A stretch of DNA of 64,000 nucleotides. It comes from an uncultured Eubacterium sp. (GTDB lineage: Bacteria > Bacillota > Clostridia > Lachnospirales > Lachnospiraceae). Positions within the stretch are counted from its first letter, which is position 1. Each line of letters opens with the position of its first letter. Made by a program: the position numbers and the translations under genes. The stretch is from contig CAJFUA010000072.1 of NCBI GenBank assembly GCA_904420085.1, forward strand, positions 1-64,000, written 5' to 3'. This document shows, piece after piece, positions 40,937 to 50,967 of the stretch. Under the pieces are notes generated by a model. That model was not told the origin of the DNA, made no database searches, and saw only the letters and a list, made by a program, of their open reading frames with translations.

Positions 40937-42394
40937 ATGAAAAAAAGTCAAATTAAGATGTTAAGTTTTATAAAAAGTTTTCGTTTCAGAGCGTTTTTTA
41001 TTGTGGCGCTTCTTGTGATTGTACCTGTATTGACCAGTAGTAGTTTCATATATCATATGTCTGTAGACGCATATATTGATAAAAAAATTGACCGTTTCAA
41101 AGTCAATAATACCATGCTGAAGAACAGTATCGTCAGCGAAGGATATTTGGATGAAAATAACGACTCACAGGTGGTTGAAACCCAGATAGCCCAGCTGTCC
41201 GGGGAATATAACTGTAGAATACAGATTATAAACAGTCAGTATGTTGTGGTCAGTGATACAGAAACCGGTGAGACAGGTAAAACCAGTATTTCAGAGAATG
41301 TCATTCGGAGTATTGACGGAGAGAATGTCTTTATAGAAAATAAAGATGAATATTATGTAGAATTTGCGGAACCGCTTGTGATTGCAGATCCCACATCGGA
41401 CAATAATAAGAATTCTAATATTATAGGAGCGGTCTATATACACTATTCTATGGAGGACGTGATTTCTTATAAGGATACACTGGAGCGCTATGTGATTATT
41501 GCAGATATACTGTTGATTATATTTGCCTTTGTGGCAGCATGGCTATGTTCCGTATTGTTTAACAGACCTATTAAAAAAATGCATCAGTCTATCAGAAGAA
41601 TTACGTTGGGACAGACAGAAAATGAAAAACACGGCAAAGAAACTTTAGAGGTGACAGAAATCAGTGAGGAGTTTAGCAGACTGGTGGAAAAAATGAAAAC
41701 ACAGGACAAATCCCGTCAGGAGTTTGTCTCCAATGTTTCCCACGAGTTGAAAACACCACTGACATCCATGAAGGTATTGGCAGAATCGCTGATTGGTAAT
41801 CAGGGAGTTCCGGAAGAACTGTATCAGGAGTTTCTGCAGGATATCTGTAAGGAAATAGACAGGGAAAATGAAATCATCACCGATCTGCTTGATTTGGTAA
41901 AAATGGAAAAGACAGATGTGGAGATTAATATTTCCTCAGTAAACATTAACGAAATATTAGAAACTGTGTTAAAGAGATTAAAACCGATTGCGGAAAGCAA
42001 GAATATTGAATTGGTGTTTGAAAGTTTCCGACCGGTCATTGCAGATGTAGACGAATTAAAATTTGCCAGCGTGGCGACCAATTTAGTTGAAAATGCAATT
42101 AAATATAATAACACGGATGGAACTGTCACTGTCTCGTTAAATTCTGACCACCAGTATTTTTATTTAAAAGTTATTGATACGGGAATCGGAATCGCAGAGG
42201 AAGATCAGGAGCATGTATTTGAGAGATTTTTCCGGGTAGATAAAGCGAGAGCCCGACAGACAGGTGGTACGGGACTGGGACTTGCCATTACAAAGGACAT
42301 TGTATTAAAACATCATGGCTCCATTAAAATCCATAGTAAAGAAGGAGAGGGAACTACATTTATTGTTAGAATTCCATTGAAGTATATCGCTTAA
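40937..42394 (+). CDS. sensor histidine kinase with HAMP domain
   Basis: NVSHELKTPLTSMKVLAESL; HVFERFFRVDKARARQTGGTGLGLAITKD. Confidence 0.94.
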   Translation: MKKSQIKMLSFIKSFRFRAFFIVALLVIVPVLTSSSFIYHMSVDAYIDKKIDRFKVNNTMLKNSIVSEGYLDENNDSQVVETQIAQLSGEYNCRIQIINSQYVVVSDTETGETGKTSISENVIRSIDGENVFIENKDEYYVEFAEPLVIADPTSDNNKNSNIIGAVYIHYSMEDVISYKDTLERYVIIADILLIIFAFVAAWLCSVLFNRPIKKMHQSIRRITLGQTENEKHGKETLEVTEISEEFSRLVEKMKTQDKSRQEFVSNVSHELKTPLTSMKVLAESLIGNQGVPEELYQEFLQDICKEIDRENEIITDLLDLVKMEKTDVEINISSVNINEILETVLKRLKPIAESKNIELVFESFRPVIADVDELKFASVATNLVENAIKYNNTDGTVTVSLNSDHQYFYLKVIDTGIGIAEEDQEHVFERFFRVDKARARQTGGTGLGLAITKDIVLKHHGSIKIHSKEGEGTTFIVRIPLKYIA

Positions 42395-42409
42395 AAGAAG
42401 GTTACGCTT

Positions 42410-43327
42410 ATGAAAAAAGGACGATTGTTTTTGAATATGGTCATTTGCATATTGCTGCTTATCTGTTGTGTAGGTTGTAAAAGCGGAGATGTTGATGAAC
42501 AGTCGGATATGAATGTTTACTATGTATCAGAGGACAGTGTGAAGTTGGTCACTCAGCCATACAATACGCAGAATACGGAGAAGGAAAAACTGGTAAATGA
42601 GCTGCTTGACAGACTGACAACAGCCGGAGAAGGAACGAATAAAAGCGCAATCCCAAAAGAAGTGGCTGTATTGGGCTACAGTGTGGTAGACAGAATCGCT
42701 AAGATAGATTTTGACGAAAAATATTACGAGATGAATTCGAAACGGGAATTGCTTTGCAGGGCTGCGGTCGTGCTTACACTGATGCAGATTGATGGTTTGG
42801 AATATGTAACATTTACAATCAACGGGCATCCTTGCGTAGAAAAAAACGGAGAATATCTCAATGCAATGAACGAACTGGATTTTGTATCAGACATAGGCAA
42901 TAAGAAAGTAAAGGCAGTTGCGGATTTCACCTTATATTTTTCCAATGAAAATGGAACGGCACTGAAAGAATATAAGTTAAAAAATACGGCATATGGAGAT
43001 AAAACCAAGGAACAGTTTATTATCAATCAGTTAATAGAAGGTCCGCAGCAGGAAGGATATTATAAAATTATCTCCCCAAGAGTGAAATTATTAAGTGTTG
43101 TAACGGCAAATAATATTTGTTATGTGGATTTTGATGAGAACTTTTTGACGGAACAAAGTCCCGTATCGGCGAAGATGGTTATCTATTCCATTGTAAATTC
43201 ATTGTTGGAGTTAGACGGGATACACCGGGTGCAGTTGAGTGTGAAAGGGGAAACCTCTGTGGAATATGGCAATATTTCACTTTCCCATCCGTTTATGAGA
43301 AACTTGGATATTGTAGAAATTAAATAA
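42410..43327 (+). CDS. lipoprotein with two GerMN domains
   Basis: Lipobox CCVGC; duplicated GerMN pattern (LVNELLDRL..AKIDFDEKY; FIINQLIEGP..CYVDFDENF). Confidence 0.88.
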   Translation: MKKGRLFLNMVICILLLICCVGCKSGDVDEQSDMNVYYVSEDSVKLVTQPYNTQNTEKEKLVNELLDRLTTAGEGTNKSAIPKEVAVLGYSVVDRIAKIDFDEKYYEMNSKRELLCRAAVVLTLMQIDGLEYVTFTINGHPCVEKNGEYLNAMNELDFVSDIGNKKVKAVADFTLYFSNENGTALKEYKLKNTAYGDKTKEQFIINQLIEGPQQEGYYKIISPRVKLLSVVTANNICYVDFDENFLTEQSPVSAKMVIYSIVNSLLELDGIHRVQLSVKGETSVEYGNISLSHPFMRNLDIVEIK

Positions 43328-43338
43328 GGAGAACAGTT

Positions 43339-45765
43339 ATAAAAAGACCAATTTTTATTTCGTTTTTGGCTTTTGTATTTGGAGAGTTTATAGCTGTGCA
43401 GAATTTATGGTGGCTGTTCATTATGATCATCATAGGATTATCTGTAATAAAAATCATCACAAAACAACAGGTGACTGTATTTGTGGTGATTTTTTTGTTT
43501 TGCTTTTTAGGATTTCTTATTACTGATTATGAAATACAAATCAGGGATAAGGCATATGGCTGTGAAGAAAAACAGGTGGAGGTGACGGGGCGAATCAGCA
43601 AAATTGTTAAAAATCAGTATGGGTTTTATGTTTATTTACAAAATGTTTACCTGGAACAGATGAAATTGCGCCAGATGATTGTGGAGACAGAAAATGCAGA
43701 GGGTTTAAAAATAGGAAACAGAATAAAGGTTTCCGGTAGAATAAAGCAGTTTGCCACTGCCAGAAACAGAGGGAATTTTGACAGCAGAAAGTATTATATG
43801 TCTTTGGGTATTTATTTGAAAATTTCCGCAAAAGAGATTGAAATTATAAACAGTGATTATGATGGAATCAGACATTGTCTTGCAAAATTAAAGAACAGCA
43901 TGGAAAAAAAACTCAATCAAATCTGTAACGGTCATCACAAAGGCATTCTCAAAGTATTGGAAGGAAAAAATGCAATTTATGAGGGGATTCTTCTGGGGGA
44001 TAAATCAGATATGGATACAGAAATCAAAGAGTTATATTCTCTGTCAGGAATTTCTCACGTCCTTGCAATCAGCGGACTGCATATCAGCATTATTGGAATG
44101 TGTGTGTACAGACTGCTCCGAAAGAGGTGTTCCTTTGGAACAGGGGCATTTTTCTCCGTGACAGTGGTGGTCGGGTTTGGACTGCTGTCAGGGATGGCAA
44201 TCGCCAGTATTCGTGCCATTGTCATGTTTGGATTAAAACTGCTGGGAGAAGTGTTAGGAAGAAATTATGACTATGTGACCGCCATATCACTGGCGGGTTT
44301 CATGATTCTTCTGGGGAATCCGTTCGTTATCTATAACGCAGGGTTTCAAATGTCCTTTGTGGCAATCATAAGCATTGTCATTGTGTGGAAAAAGATAATG
44401 TACATTTTGCAGTTGAAGGCAGGAGATAAAATAAAAAAGTCTATATTATTTAGTCTGACAATCAGTATCTGTATGAATCCCATTGTGGCATATCATTATT
44501 TTACACTGCCTACTTATTCCTTCCTGCTCAATATGCTGGTTGTACCTCTGATGAGTGTCGTGGTAATTTCAGGTGCATCGGGCATTGGAATTTCCTATTT
44601 TGGAACAGGTGTCGGAAGCATAGTTCTGATGCCGGGATGTCTTGTGTTAGAACTATATAAAAAACTTTGTAATATATCTTTGAAACTTCCTTTTGCCAGT
44701 GTCATTGTAGGTCAGCCTCATTTGGCTGCCCTGTATATATATTATTTGTTTCTATTTGTTGCTTTGCTCTGGTTGGAACACAAAAGAAGGGACAGTTTAA
44801 AGAAAAAGAGGCAACAGATGGATGAAATACCACAAGAAGGAATTATGGTTGCACAATATTGTGAGAAGCAAAAGGATAAAAAAGGTGAGAAAAAGTTTTG
44901 GATTTTTCTGCTGGTGTTGACATTACTGTTGGAAATGATTTTGTATGGATATTATCCAATAGAAAGATATTTTTCAGACAGGGCTGTGCTGACAGTAACT
45001 ATGCTGGATGTGGGGCAGGGAGACGGAATGGTCATCCGAACGCCGGATAACAGGGTAATTACTATAGACGGTGGCAGTACATCCGTGGATTTGGTGGGAA
45101 AGTACCGCATGATGCCTTTTCTGAAATCCCAGTGTGTCAGAGAAATTGAGTATGCAGTTATGACTCATGCAGACAGCGACCATATCAGCGGACTGCTGGA
45201 ACTGATGAAAGAATCAGACAAAAATGGAGTTAAGATAAAAAATCTGGTACTTCCGGCGACTCCCTTGAAGGATGAAGCATATGATCAAATGATTCAGACA
45301 GCAGGGAAACATCATATTCTGGTGAGGTATATCACAAAGGGAGATTACATGCAGTTTGGAGAAGTGAAGTTTCAATGTATTCATCCGGGTACAGAAATAA
45401 TATCTGAGGACAGAAATGATTACTCCACGGTATTGAAAATGACATATAAAAAATTTTCTATGCTTTTTACCGGAGATATTTCATCAACACAGGAGCAGGA
45501 GGTAGCAGAGGATTTGAAGCAATGTACCATATTGAAAGTGGCGCATCACGGTTCAAAATATTCTTCCTGTGATGATTTTCTGCAGGAATTAAAACCAAGG
45601 TACAGTCTGATTTCCGTGGGCGAAAAAAATCTGTACGGACATCCCCATCAGGACACGATTCAAAGATTGGAAGCAAGTGGAAGTATTGTGTTGCGGACAG
45701 ATGAATCGGGAGAGATTACAGTAAAATCTGAGGGAGAAAATATGGTGATTGAAAAAACAAGATAG
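43339..45765 (+). CDS. comEC: ComEC/Rec2 family competence protein; likely AUA (or UUG at 43366) start
   Basis: GLSGISHVLAISGLHISIIG-type competence domain (SLSGISHVLAISGLHI); MBL domain VTMLDVGQGDGMVIRTPD, HADSDHISGL; in-frame ATA-AAA-AGA-CCA after AAGGAGA. Confidence 0.9.
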   Translation: MKRPIFISFLAFVFGEFIAVQNLWWLFIMIIIGLSVIKIITKQQVTVFVVIFLFCFLGFLITDYEIQIRDKAYGCEEKQVEVTGRISKIVKNQYGFYVYLQNVYLEQMKLRQMIVETENAEGLKIGNRIKVSGRIKQFATARNRGNFDSRKYYMSLGIYLKISAKEIEIINSDYDGIRHCLAKLKNSMEKKLNQICNGHHKGILKVLEGKNAIYEGILLGDKSDMDTEIKELYSLSGISHVLAISGLHISIIGMCVYRLLRKRCSFGTGAFFSVTVVVGFGLLSGMAIASIRAIVMFGLKLLGEVLGRNYDYVTAISLAGFMILLGNPFVIYNAGFQMSFVAIISIVIVWKKIMYILQLKAGDKIKKSILFSLTISICMNPIVAYHYFTLPTYSFLLNMLVVPLMSVVVISGASGIGISYFGTGVGSIVLMPGCLVLELYKKLCNISLKLPFASVIVGQPHLAALYIYYLFLFVALLWLEHKRRDSLKKKRQQMDEIPQEGIMVAQYCEKQKDKKGEKKFWIFLLVLTLLLEMILYGYYPIERYFSDRAVLTVTMLDVGQGDGMVIRTPDNRVITIDGGSTSVDLVGKYRMMPFLKSQCVREIEYAVMTHADSDHISGLLELMKESDKNGVKIKNLVLPATPLKDEAYDQMIQTAGKHHILVRYITKGDYMQFGEVKFQCIHPGTEIISEDRNDYSTVLKMTYKKFSMLFTGDISSTQEQEVAEDLKQCTILKVAHHGSKYSSCDDFLQELKPRYSLISVGEKNLYGHPHQDTIQRLEASGSIVLRTDESGEITVKSEGENMVIEKTR

Positions 45766-45833
45766 AATTTCATGCTAGAATGTGTTATGATGCAAACGAA
45801 GAAAAACAGTGTGTGAATGATTCGAGGTAAACA

Positions 45834-46814
45834 ATGAAAACACTTGCGGCAGATATAAAATCAGGAAATTTTAAAAAGGTGTATTTGATTTGTGGAGAAG
45901 AAGAGTATCTCAAATTAAATTACAAAAATCAGTTCATCAGAGCCGTGGCAGGTGATGATACGATGAATCTGGGAATATATGAAGGAAAGAACTTTGACGT
46001 GAATGAAGTGATTGATACGGCGGAAACTTTTCCATTCTTTGCGGAGCGCAGGCTGATTGTCATGGAAGATACCGGACTGTTCAAGAGTGGCGGGGAGGAA
46101 CTGGCTGAATACATGGGCAAAATTCCGGACAGTACCATCTTTTTGTTTGTGGAGCAGAATGTGGACAAACGAAGCAAAATGTATAAGGCTGTGAAAGCCA
46201 ATGGTTACATTTGCGAGATTAACAGGCAGACAGAAAAAGATTTGTCCCTATGGGCGGCCAGAATTTTTGCCAAAGACGGTAAAAAAATCACCAATGCAGA
46301 TATGTCTTATCTGATTGCAAACGTTGGAACGGACATGGAAGTATTGTCTAAAGAAATAGAAAAACTGATTAGTTATGATTTGAATAAAGAGATTATATCA
46401 AAAGAAGATATTGATGCCGTCTGTGTGAAACAGTTGAATGTCCGGATATTTGACATGGTAGATGCCATATCCGTTAAAAATCAGAAAAAGACATTGGATT
46501 GTTATTATGAACTGATTGCAGAAAAAGAACCGCCTATGCGTATTCTTTTTATGGTGGCGAGACAGTTTCACCTGATACTGCAGGCAAAAGATTTATCGGC
46601 AAGGGGCATGAGCAAGGATCAGATAGCCCAAACCATGGGCGTGCAGGGATTTATTGCCACAAAAAGCATCCGTCAAAGCAGAAATTTTTCTGTCGCTGAA
46701 TTAAAATCAGCGTTGGCAGAAAGCGTGCAGACGGAAGAGATGATTAAAAAAGGAATGCTGGATGAAAATATCGGAGTGGAGATGCTTTTAATAAAATACA
46801 GCCGCGCAGCGTAA
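45834..46814 (+). CDS. holA: DNA polymerase III subunit delta
   Basis: VYLICGEEEYLKLNYKNQF; ILFMVARQFHLILQAK. Confidence 0.9.
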   Translation: MKTLAADIKSGNFKKVYLICGEEEYLKLNYKNQFIRAVAGDDTMNLGIYEGKNFDVNEVIDTAETFPFFAERRLIVMEDTGLFKSGGEELAEYMGKIPDSTIFLFVEQNVDKRSKMYKAVKANGYICEINRQTEKDLSLWAARIFAKDGKKITNADMSYLIANVGTDMEVLSKEIEKLISYDLNKEIISKEDIDAVCVKQLNVRIFDMVDAISVKNQKKTLDCYYELIAEKEPPMRILFMVARQFHLILQAKDLSARGMSKDQIAQTMGVQGFIATKSIRQSRNFSVAELKSALAESVQTEEMIKKGMLDENIGVEMLLIKYSRAA

Positions 46815-46898
46815 ACAATCACTTGGATGAAAAGATTTTCATTGAAGAGGAAATATATTTTGTGCAGGAACAATATTGCCTGCCGGATTTTTACATAC

Positions 46899-46934
46899 AA
46901 AAAGAAGCTATAGAAAAACTACAGCTTCTTTTTA
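46899..46934. terminator. intrinsic terminator between holA and rpsT
   Basis: AAAAAGAAGCTATAG..CTACAGCTTCTTTTT. Confidence 0.8.
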
Positions 46935-46953
46935 TGTTACAGTTTCATAGGAA

Positions 46954-47217
46954 CTATGCTACTGTGTTTACTAATTTTGTTAATCTGGATACTTTTCTGG
47001 CAACGTTGTTCTTGTGGTAAATACCCTTAGAACCAGCCATTGTGATAGCCTTTGTAGCTGCCTGTAAAGCTTCCGTAGCAGCAGCTTTGTCGTTTGCTGC
47101 AACAGCTGCTTCCACTTTCTTAATAGATGTCTTAACAGCTGATTTGATCGCTTTGTTTCTTTCGTACTTTGTCTGATTAACTAAAATTCTTTTCTTTGCT
47201 GACTTAATGTTAGCCAT
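46954..47217 (-). CDS. rpsT: 30S ribosomal protein S20
   Basis: MANIKSAKKRILVNQTKYERNKAIKSAVKT; track ORF start (47514) is too far upstream. Confidence 0.97.
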   Translation of the reverse strand: MANIKSAKKRILVNQTKYERNKAIKSAVKTSIKKVEAAVAANDKAAATEALQAATKAITMAGSKGIYHKNNVARKVSRLTKLVNTVA

Positions 47218-47412
47218 TTTTCTTACCTCCGCGAAAAATAAAAAATTTGATTTCCGTTGAGAGAGATTGGAAATCTGTTTCACAATCTGCGTCCCTTGGA
47301 ATATGCGGACTAAGACGCAGACATCAAAAGGTATTTTAGTAAAAATGAGAGATATTGTCAATACTAATTTAGAGAAAAAACAGTTATAGGGAGAATATAG
47401 AGGATAAAAGAT

Positions 47413-48327
47413 ATGGAACAGGAAAATAAAATGAAAAATATTCACACGGACTTGGCCTTGGAAGAGCGGGAACGATTTGAGCGCAATGTAGAAATTCAGG
47501 GTGTGGAAATACAAAACAGTTTTGATAAGAATATCAATATGAATACCACCATAGTGGACATTGTCAATGAAGCGGGTGCGAAAGCCATGGGAAAACCGGT
47601 AGGCAGTTATATTACAATGGAATCCAGAATTTTAAAAGCTCCAAAGGAACGGGAAAGGAAAAGTATTGCAAAGGAACTTTCCAACCATTTAAGAGAAATT
47701 ACCAAAAAAGATTCCGTAAAATCGGTTCTGATTGTAGGATTGGGAAATAAACTGGCCACGCCTGATGCATTAGGTCCGAAAACCGTGGAGGAGATACTGC
47801 CGGGGAAAAATGTTTACTGCATTGCGCCCGGCGTACTGGCGCAGACCGGTATGGAAACCTTTGACATTATCAAAGGAATTGTGAAAGAAGTAGAGCCGGA
47901 TATTGTGATTGCCATTGATTCTTTGGCGGCCAGAAACGTGCGAAGAATTACCACGACCATACAGATTACGGACACGGGCATTACTCCGGGAGCAGGTATC
48001 GGAAATCAGAGAAAAGGGTTAAACCAAAAAAGTCTTGGCAAAAAAGTTATTGCCATTGGCGTGCCTATGGTTGTAAGTGGTGCAACCATAGTGAATGATA
48101 CAATGGAAAATCTGATTGGTATCTTATCAAAGACAAATAATCACTCCGTTGCCAATCTCTTTAAAGATTATACGCGGGAAGAAAAATATCAGTTGTTTGA
48201 AGAACTGTTATCAGAGGAGACGGAGCAGATGTTTGTAACTCCCAAGGATGTAGATGAAATTGTTGAAAATTTGAGTACAACGATTGCTCACGGTCTCAAT
48301 GAATTTTGCAGACAGGCATTGTTCTAA
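47413..48327 (+). CDS. gpr: GPR endopeptidase (germination protease)
   Basis: HTDLALEERERFERN; VLIVGLGNKLATPDALGP; VIAIDSLAARNVRRITTTIQITDTGI. Confidence 0.97.
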   Translation: MEQENKMKNIHTDLALEERERFERNVEIQGVEIQNSFDKNINMNTTIVDIVNEAGAKAMGKPVGSYITMESRILKAPKERERKSIAKELSNHLREITKKDSVKSVLIVGLGNKLATPDALGPKTVEEILPGKNVYCIAPGVLAQTGMETFDIIKGIVKEVEPDIVIAIDSLAARNVRRITTTIQITDTGITPGAGIGNQRKGLNQKSLGKKVIAIGVPMVVSGATIVNDTMENLIGILSKTNNHSVANLFKDYTREEKYQLFEELLSEETEQMFVTPKDVDEIVENLSTTIAHGLNEFCRQALF

Positions 48328-48380
48328 TATATCCATGTCCCACATATATTATATAAGTGGGACAAAGGTGAGGTGTTTGG

Positions 48381-49670
48381 GTGCAAAGAGGAGTGAGAAG
48401 AAATACAAATAGAATCATGTTTCCGGAAGTGAGGATTTCCCAGTCACTGATTCAAAATATCATGAAAGGGGTTATTATTATTCTATGCCTGTATATTGCA
48501 GTAAAATGCGTCAATCTGATGACTGCAGATAAGGCAAAAGAAGTAGGGGTTCAGGTGGTAAGCGACACTTCAAAAATGCTGGCGAAAGAGATTGTGGAGA
48601 ATGGAAGTGTTATGAGCCGTTACATGCTGTATGTGGAAAATCATGCTTCTATGACGGAAGCGGCAAAAAAAGAGGTACTGGATCAAATCGTGTCCGAGTA
48701 CATCAGCCACAGCGAATATACTTATGATACAAGTGACCCGGGATATTCTCAGGTAATTAATCTCATATATGAAAATGCGGGGCATCAGCAGGAAGAACCG
48801 ACCACCGTACCGGAAGAAACCACAAAAAAGAAAGAAGAAAAATCTGTGAAAACAGCAGCCAATGTGATTGTTCCTATGCCGAAAGTACAGGGAAAACTAT
48901 ATACGGCGGACAATATTGGAAGTTTTGACAGCGTTATCAATAAATTTTATATTATTACAGCAGCCACCACCATCAAAGAAAGTGATATGCCTGTTAAGGC
49001 GGCAATGAATGAGGAATTTAAAATCAAAGGAAACAACAAAAAGCCACAGATTCTTATTTATCATACCCATTCCCAAGAGGACTTCAGCAACAGCAGTGGA
49101 GATGATTCCACTACAATTATCGGCGTTGGGGAGCGTCTGACAAAAATATTGGAAGATCAGTTCGGATACAATGTGATTCATGATAAATCGGAATATGATC
49201 TGGTAGACGGTAAACTGGACAGAAATGAGGCATACGATCAGTCCAGAGAAGGAGTTAAGAAAATATTGGAGAAATATCCGTCCATCAGTTTGATTTTGGA
49301 TATCCACAGAGATGGCGTCAATGAGGGAACAAGGCTGGTTACGGAGGTAAACGGGAAAAGTACGGCACAGGTCATGTTTTTTAATGGAATGTCACGGTTT
49401 AAAACTACAGGAGATATAGACTATCTGTATAATCCTTATCTGTATGAAAATCTGGCACTGTCACTGCAGATGAAAGTCAATGCCGAGGCGTATTATCCGG
49501 GATTTGCCAGACACAATTATGTCAATGCCTATAAATACAATCTGGATTTATGCAAACAGTCCATGCTGATAGAAGTAGGAGCCCAGACCAATACCTATCA
49601 GGAGGCAAGAAATGCGGCAGAACCATTGGCAAGACTCATTGATATCGTCATGGGGAAAAAGAAAAAATAA
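48381..49670 (+). CDS. spoIIP: stage II sporulation protein P
   Basis: ILIYHTHSQEDF; SLILDIHRDGVNEG; LLIEVGAQTNTYQEARNAAEPLARLI; GTG start. Confidence 0.93.
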   Translation: MQRGVRRNTNRIMFPEVRISQSLIQNIMKGVIIILCLYIAVKCVNLMTADKAKEVGVQVVSDTSKMLAKEIVENGSVMSRYMLYVENHASMTEAAKKEVLDQIVSEYISHSEYTYDTSDPGYSQVINLIYENAGHQQEEPTTVPEETTKKKEEKSVKTAANVIVPMPKVQGKLYTADNIGSFDSVINKFYIITAATTIKESDMPVKAAMNEEFKIKGNNKKPQILIYHTHSQEDFSNSSGDDSTTIIGVGERLTKILEDQFGYNVIHDKSEYDLVDGKLDRNEAYDQSREGVKKILEKYPSISLILDIHRDGVNEGTRLVTEVNGKSTAQVMFFNGMSRFKTTGDIDYLYNPYLYENLALSLQMKVNAEAYYPGFARHNYVNAYKYNLDLCKQSMLIEVGAQTNTYQEARNAAEPLARLIDIVMGKKKK

Positions 49671-49684
49671 ACCCATTGAAACAC

Positions 49685-49948
49685 TGCATCGCAGTGATAA
49701 AGGGCGTATCTGTCTCTCTGATAACTTCATAACTTAAATATTTGTAAATATGAAAAGAGGTTGTCAATCTGAAAGCACCGACTTCATCTTCACCGAATCT
49801 TTGATAGATTCGCTTCAGTGAAGTCTTAAAATCTGATTTTGTGAATCAGATTTTAACTTTCATTGACAATCTCGTTTCATATACAAATAAATTAAGTTCT
49901 TCAATATTATCAGAGAGACAGATACGCCCCTTTATCACCATCGATGCA
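49685..49948. repeat. 264-bp nested inverted-repeat element (MITE-like or structured RNA) with two internal hairpins
   Basis: Arms TGCATCG(..)GTGATAAAGGGCGTATCTGTCTCTCTGATAA / TTATCAGAGAGACAGATACGCCCCTTTATCAC(..)CGATGCA, pairing continues inward to about 49775/49857; internal hairpins 49780-49825 and 49826-49856. Confidence 0.85.
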
Positions 49949-49962
49949 CGATTCCGGTGGAA

Positions 49963-50394
49963 TTATTTGCTTCCGGTAGAACCGAATCCGCCGGTTCCCC
50001 GCACGGTGTCAGACAGTTCGTCCACCTCCTCAAAATCTACTTTCAAAAACGGTGCAATCACTATCTGGGCAATCCGCTCATTGGGCTCTACCACTCTGGC
50101 TTCCGATGCATGATTGTAGAGAGCCACCGTGATTTCACCCCGGTAGTCTGCATCCACAACACCTACCTTGTTAGCCGGAGCCAGTCCCTTTTTACAGGAA
50201 AGACCGCTTCTGGCATAGACAAATCCTGCATATCCCATCGGTATTTCCATGGCAATGCCGGTTCCGATAAATGCCGTTTCGCCCGGCTGGAGGGTGATTG
50301 GTTCGTCAATGCATGCATATAAATCAGCTCCGGCAGCATATTGGGAACCATAAGTCGGTATGGTTGCTTTTTTATTTAATTTCTTAATATTCAT
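49963..50394 (-). CDS. dut: dUTP diphosphatase
   Basis: AGADLYACIDE; YARSGLSCKKGLAPANKVGVVDADYRGEI; RGTGGFGSTG. Confidence 0.96.
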   Translation of the reverse strand: MNIKKLNKKATIPTYGSQYAAGADLYACIDEPITLQPGETAFIGTGIAMEIPMGYAGFVYARSGLSCKKGLAPANKVGVVDADYRGEITVALYNHASEARVVEPNERIAQIVIAPFLKVDFEEVDELSDTVRGTGGFGSTGSK

Positions 50395-50419
50395 TTGTAT
50401 GTTTCTCCTTTCCATTCGT

Positions 50420-50956
50420 TTATAACTGTTTTTCCCACAAAACAATTTTTCCACTTTCCAAAGTTTCTGGTATTTTAATCAGCCGTTGGTTTTCTGAACC
50501 CCGAAAAACAAGACTTGGATTTTTCAGAGCCTCAATAAAAGGTCCATCCACCAGCACATCAATATATGACAGCAGTTCCCGGGTCTCTTCCCAGTTTTTG
50601 TACATATGCGCCATTACGTCTTTTTCAAACTCATATCCGGTAAAGCACCAGATAGTTTTATCAGGATAAATCTCTTTGATCTTTCTGGCAAGTGGAAGAA
50701 GCCCCTGCTGATTGACTCTTTCTAACGGCTCGCCGCCCAAAAAAGTTACACCGGCATAGGCGCCGAAACTTAGCGTGTCAATAATGTAATCAATGGTTTC
50801 CTCATTAAAAACTTTTCCATAATTGAAATCCCATGCTTCTTCATTAAAGCAGCCCGGGCATCGGTGATGACATCCGCTGACAAACAGGGAGACCCGGATG
50901 CCGGGACCGTTGGCTACATCATATGTTTTAATCTCTGCATAATTCAATCCATCCAC
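50420..50956 (-). CDS. nrdG: anaerobic ribonucleoside-triphosphate reductase activating protein
   Basis: GPGIRVSLFVSGCHHRCPGCFNEEAWDF radical-SAM CxxxxxCxxC-type motif. Confidence 0.93.
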   Translation of the reverse strand: MDGLNYAEIKTYDVANGPGIRVSLFVSGCHHRCPGCFNEEAWDFNYGKVFNEETIDYIIDTLSFGAYAGVTFLGGEPLERVNQQGLLPLARKIKEIYPDKTIWCFTGYEFEKDVMAHMYKNWEETRELLSYIDVLVDGPFIEALKNPSLVFRGSENQRLIKIPETLESGKIVLWEKQL

Positions 50957-50967
50957 CTCCCATTGGT

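Noticed and set aside
46954-47514. 186-aa ORF covering rpsT
   Set aside because: The N-terminal part is the antisense of gpr and the rpsT leader; S20 clearly begins at MANIKSAKKR (47217).
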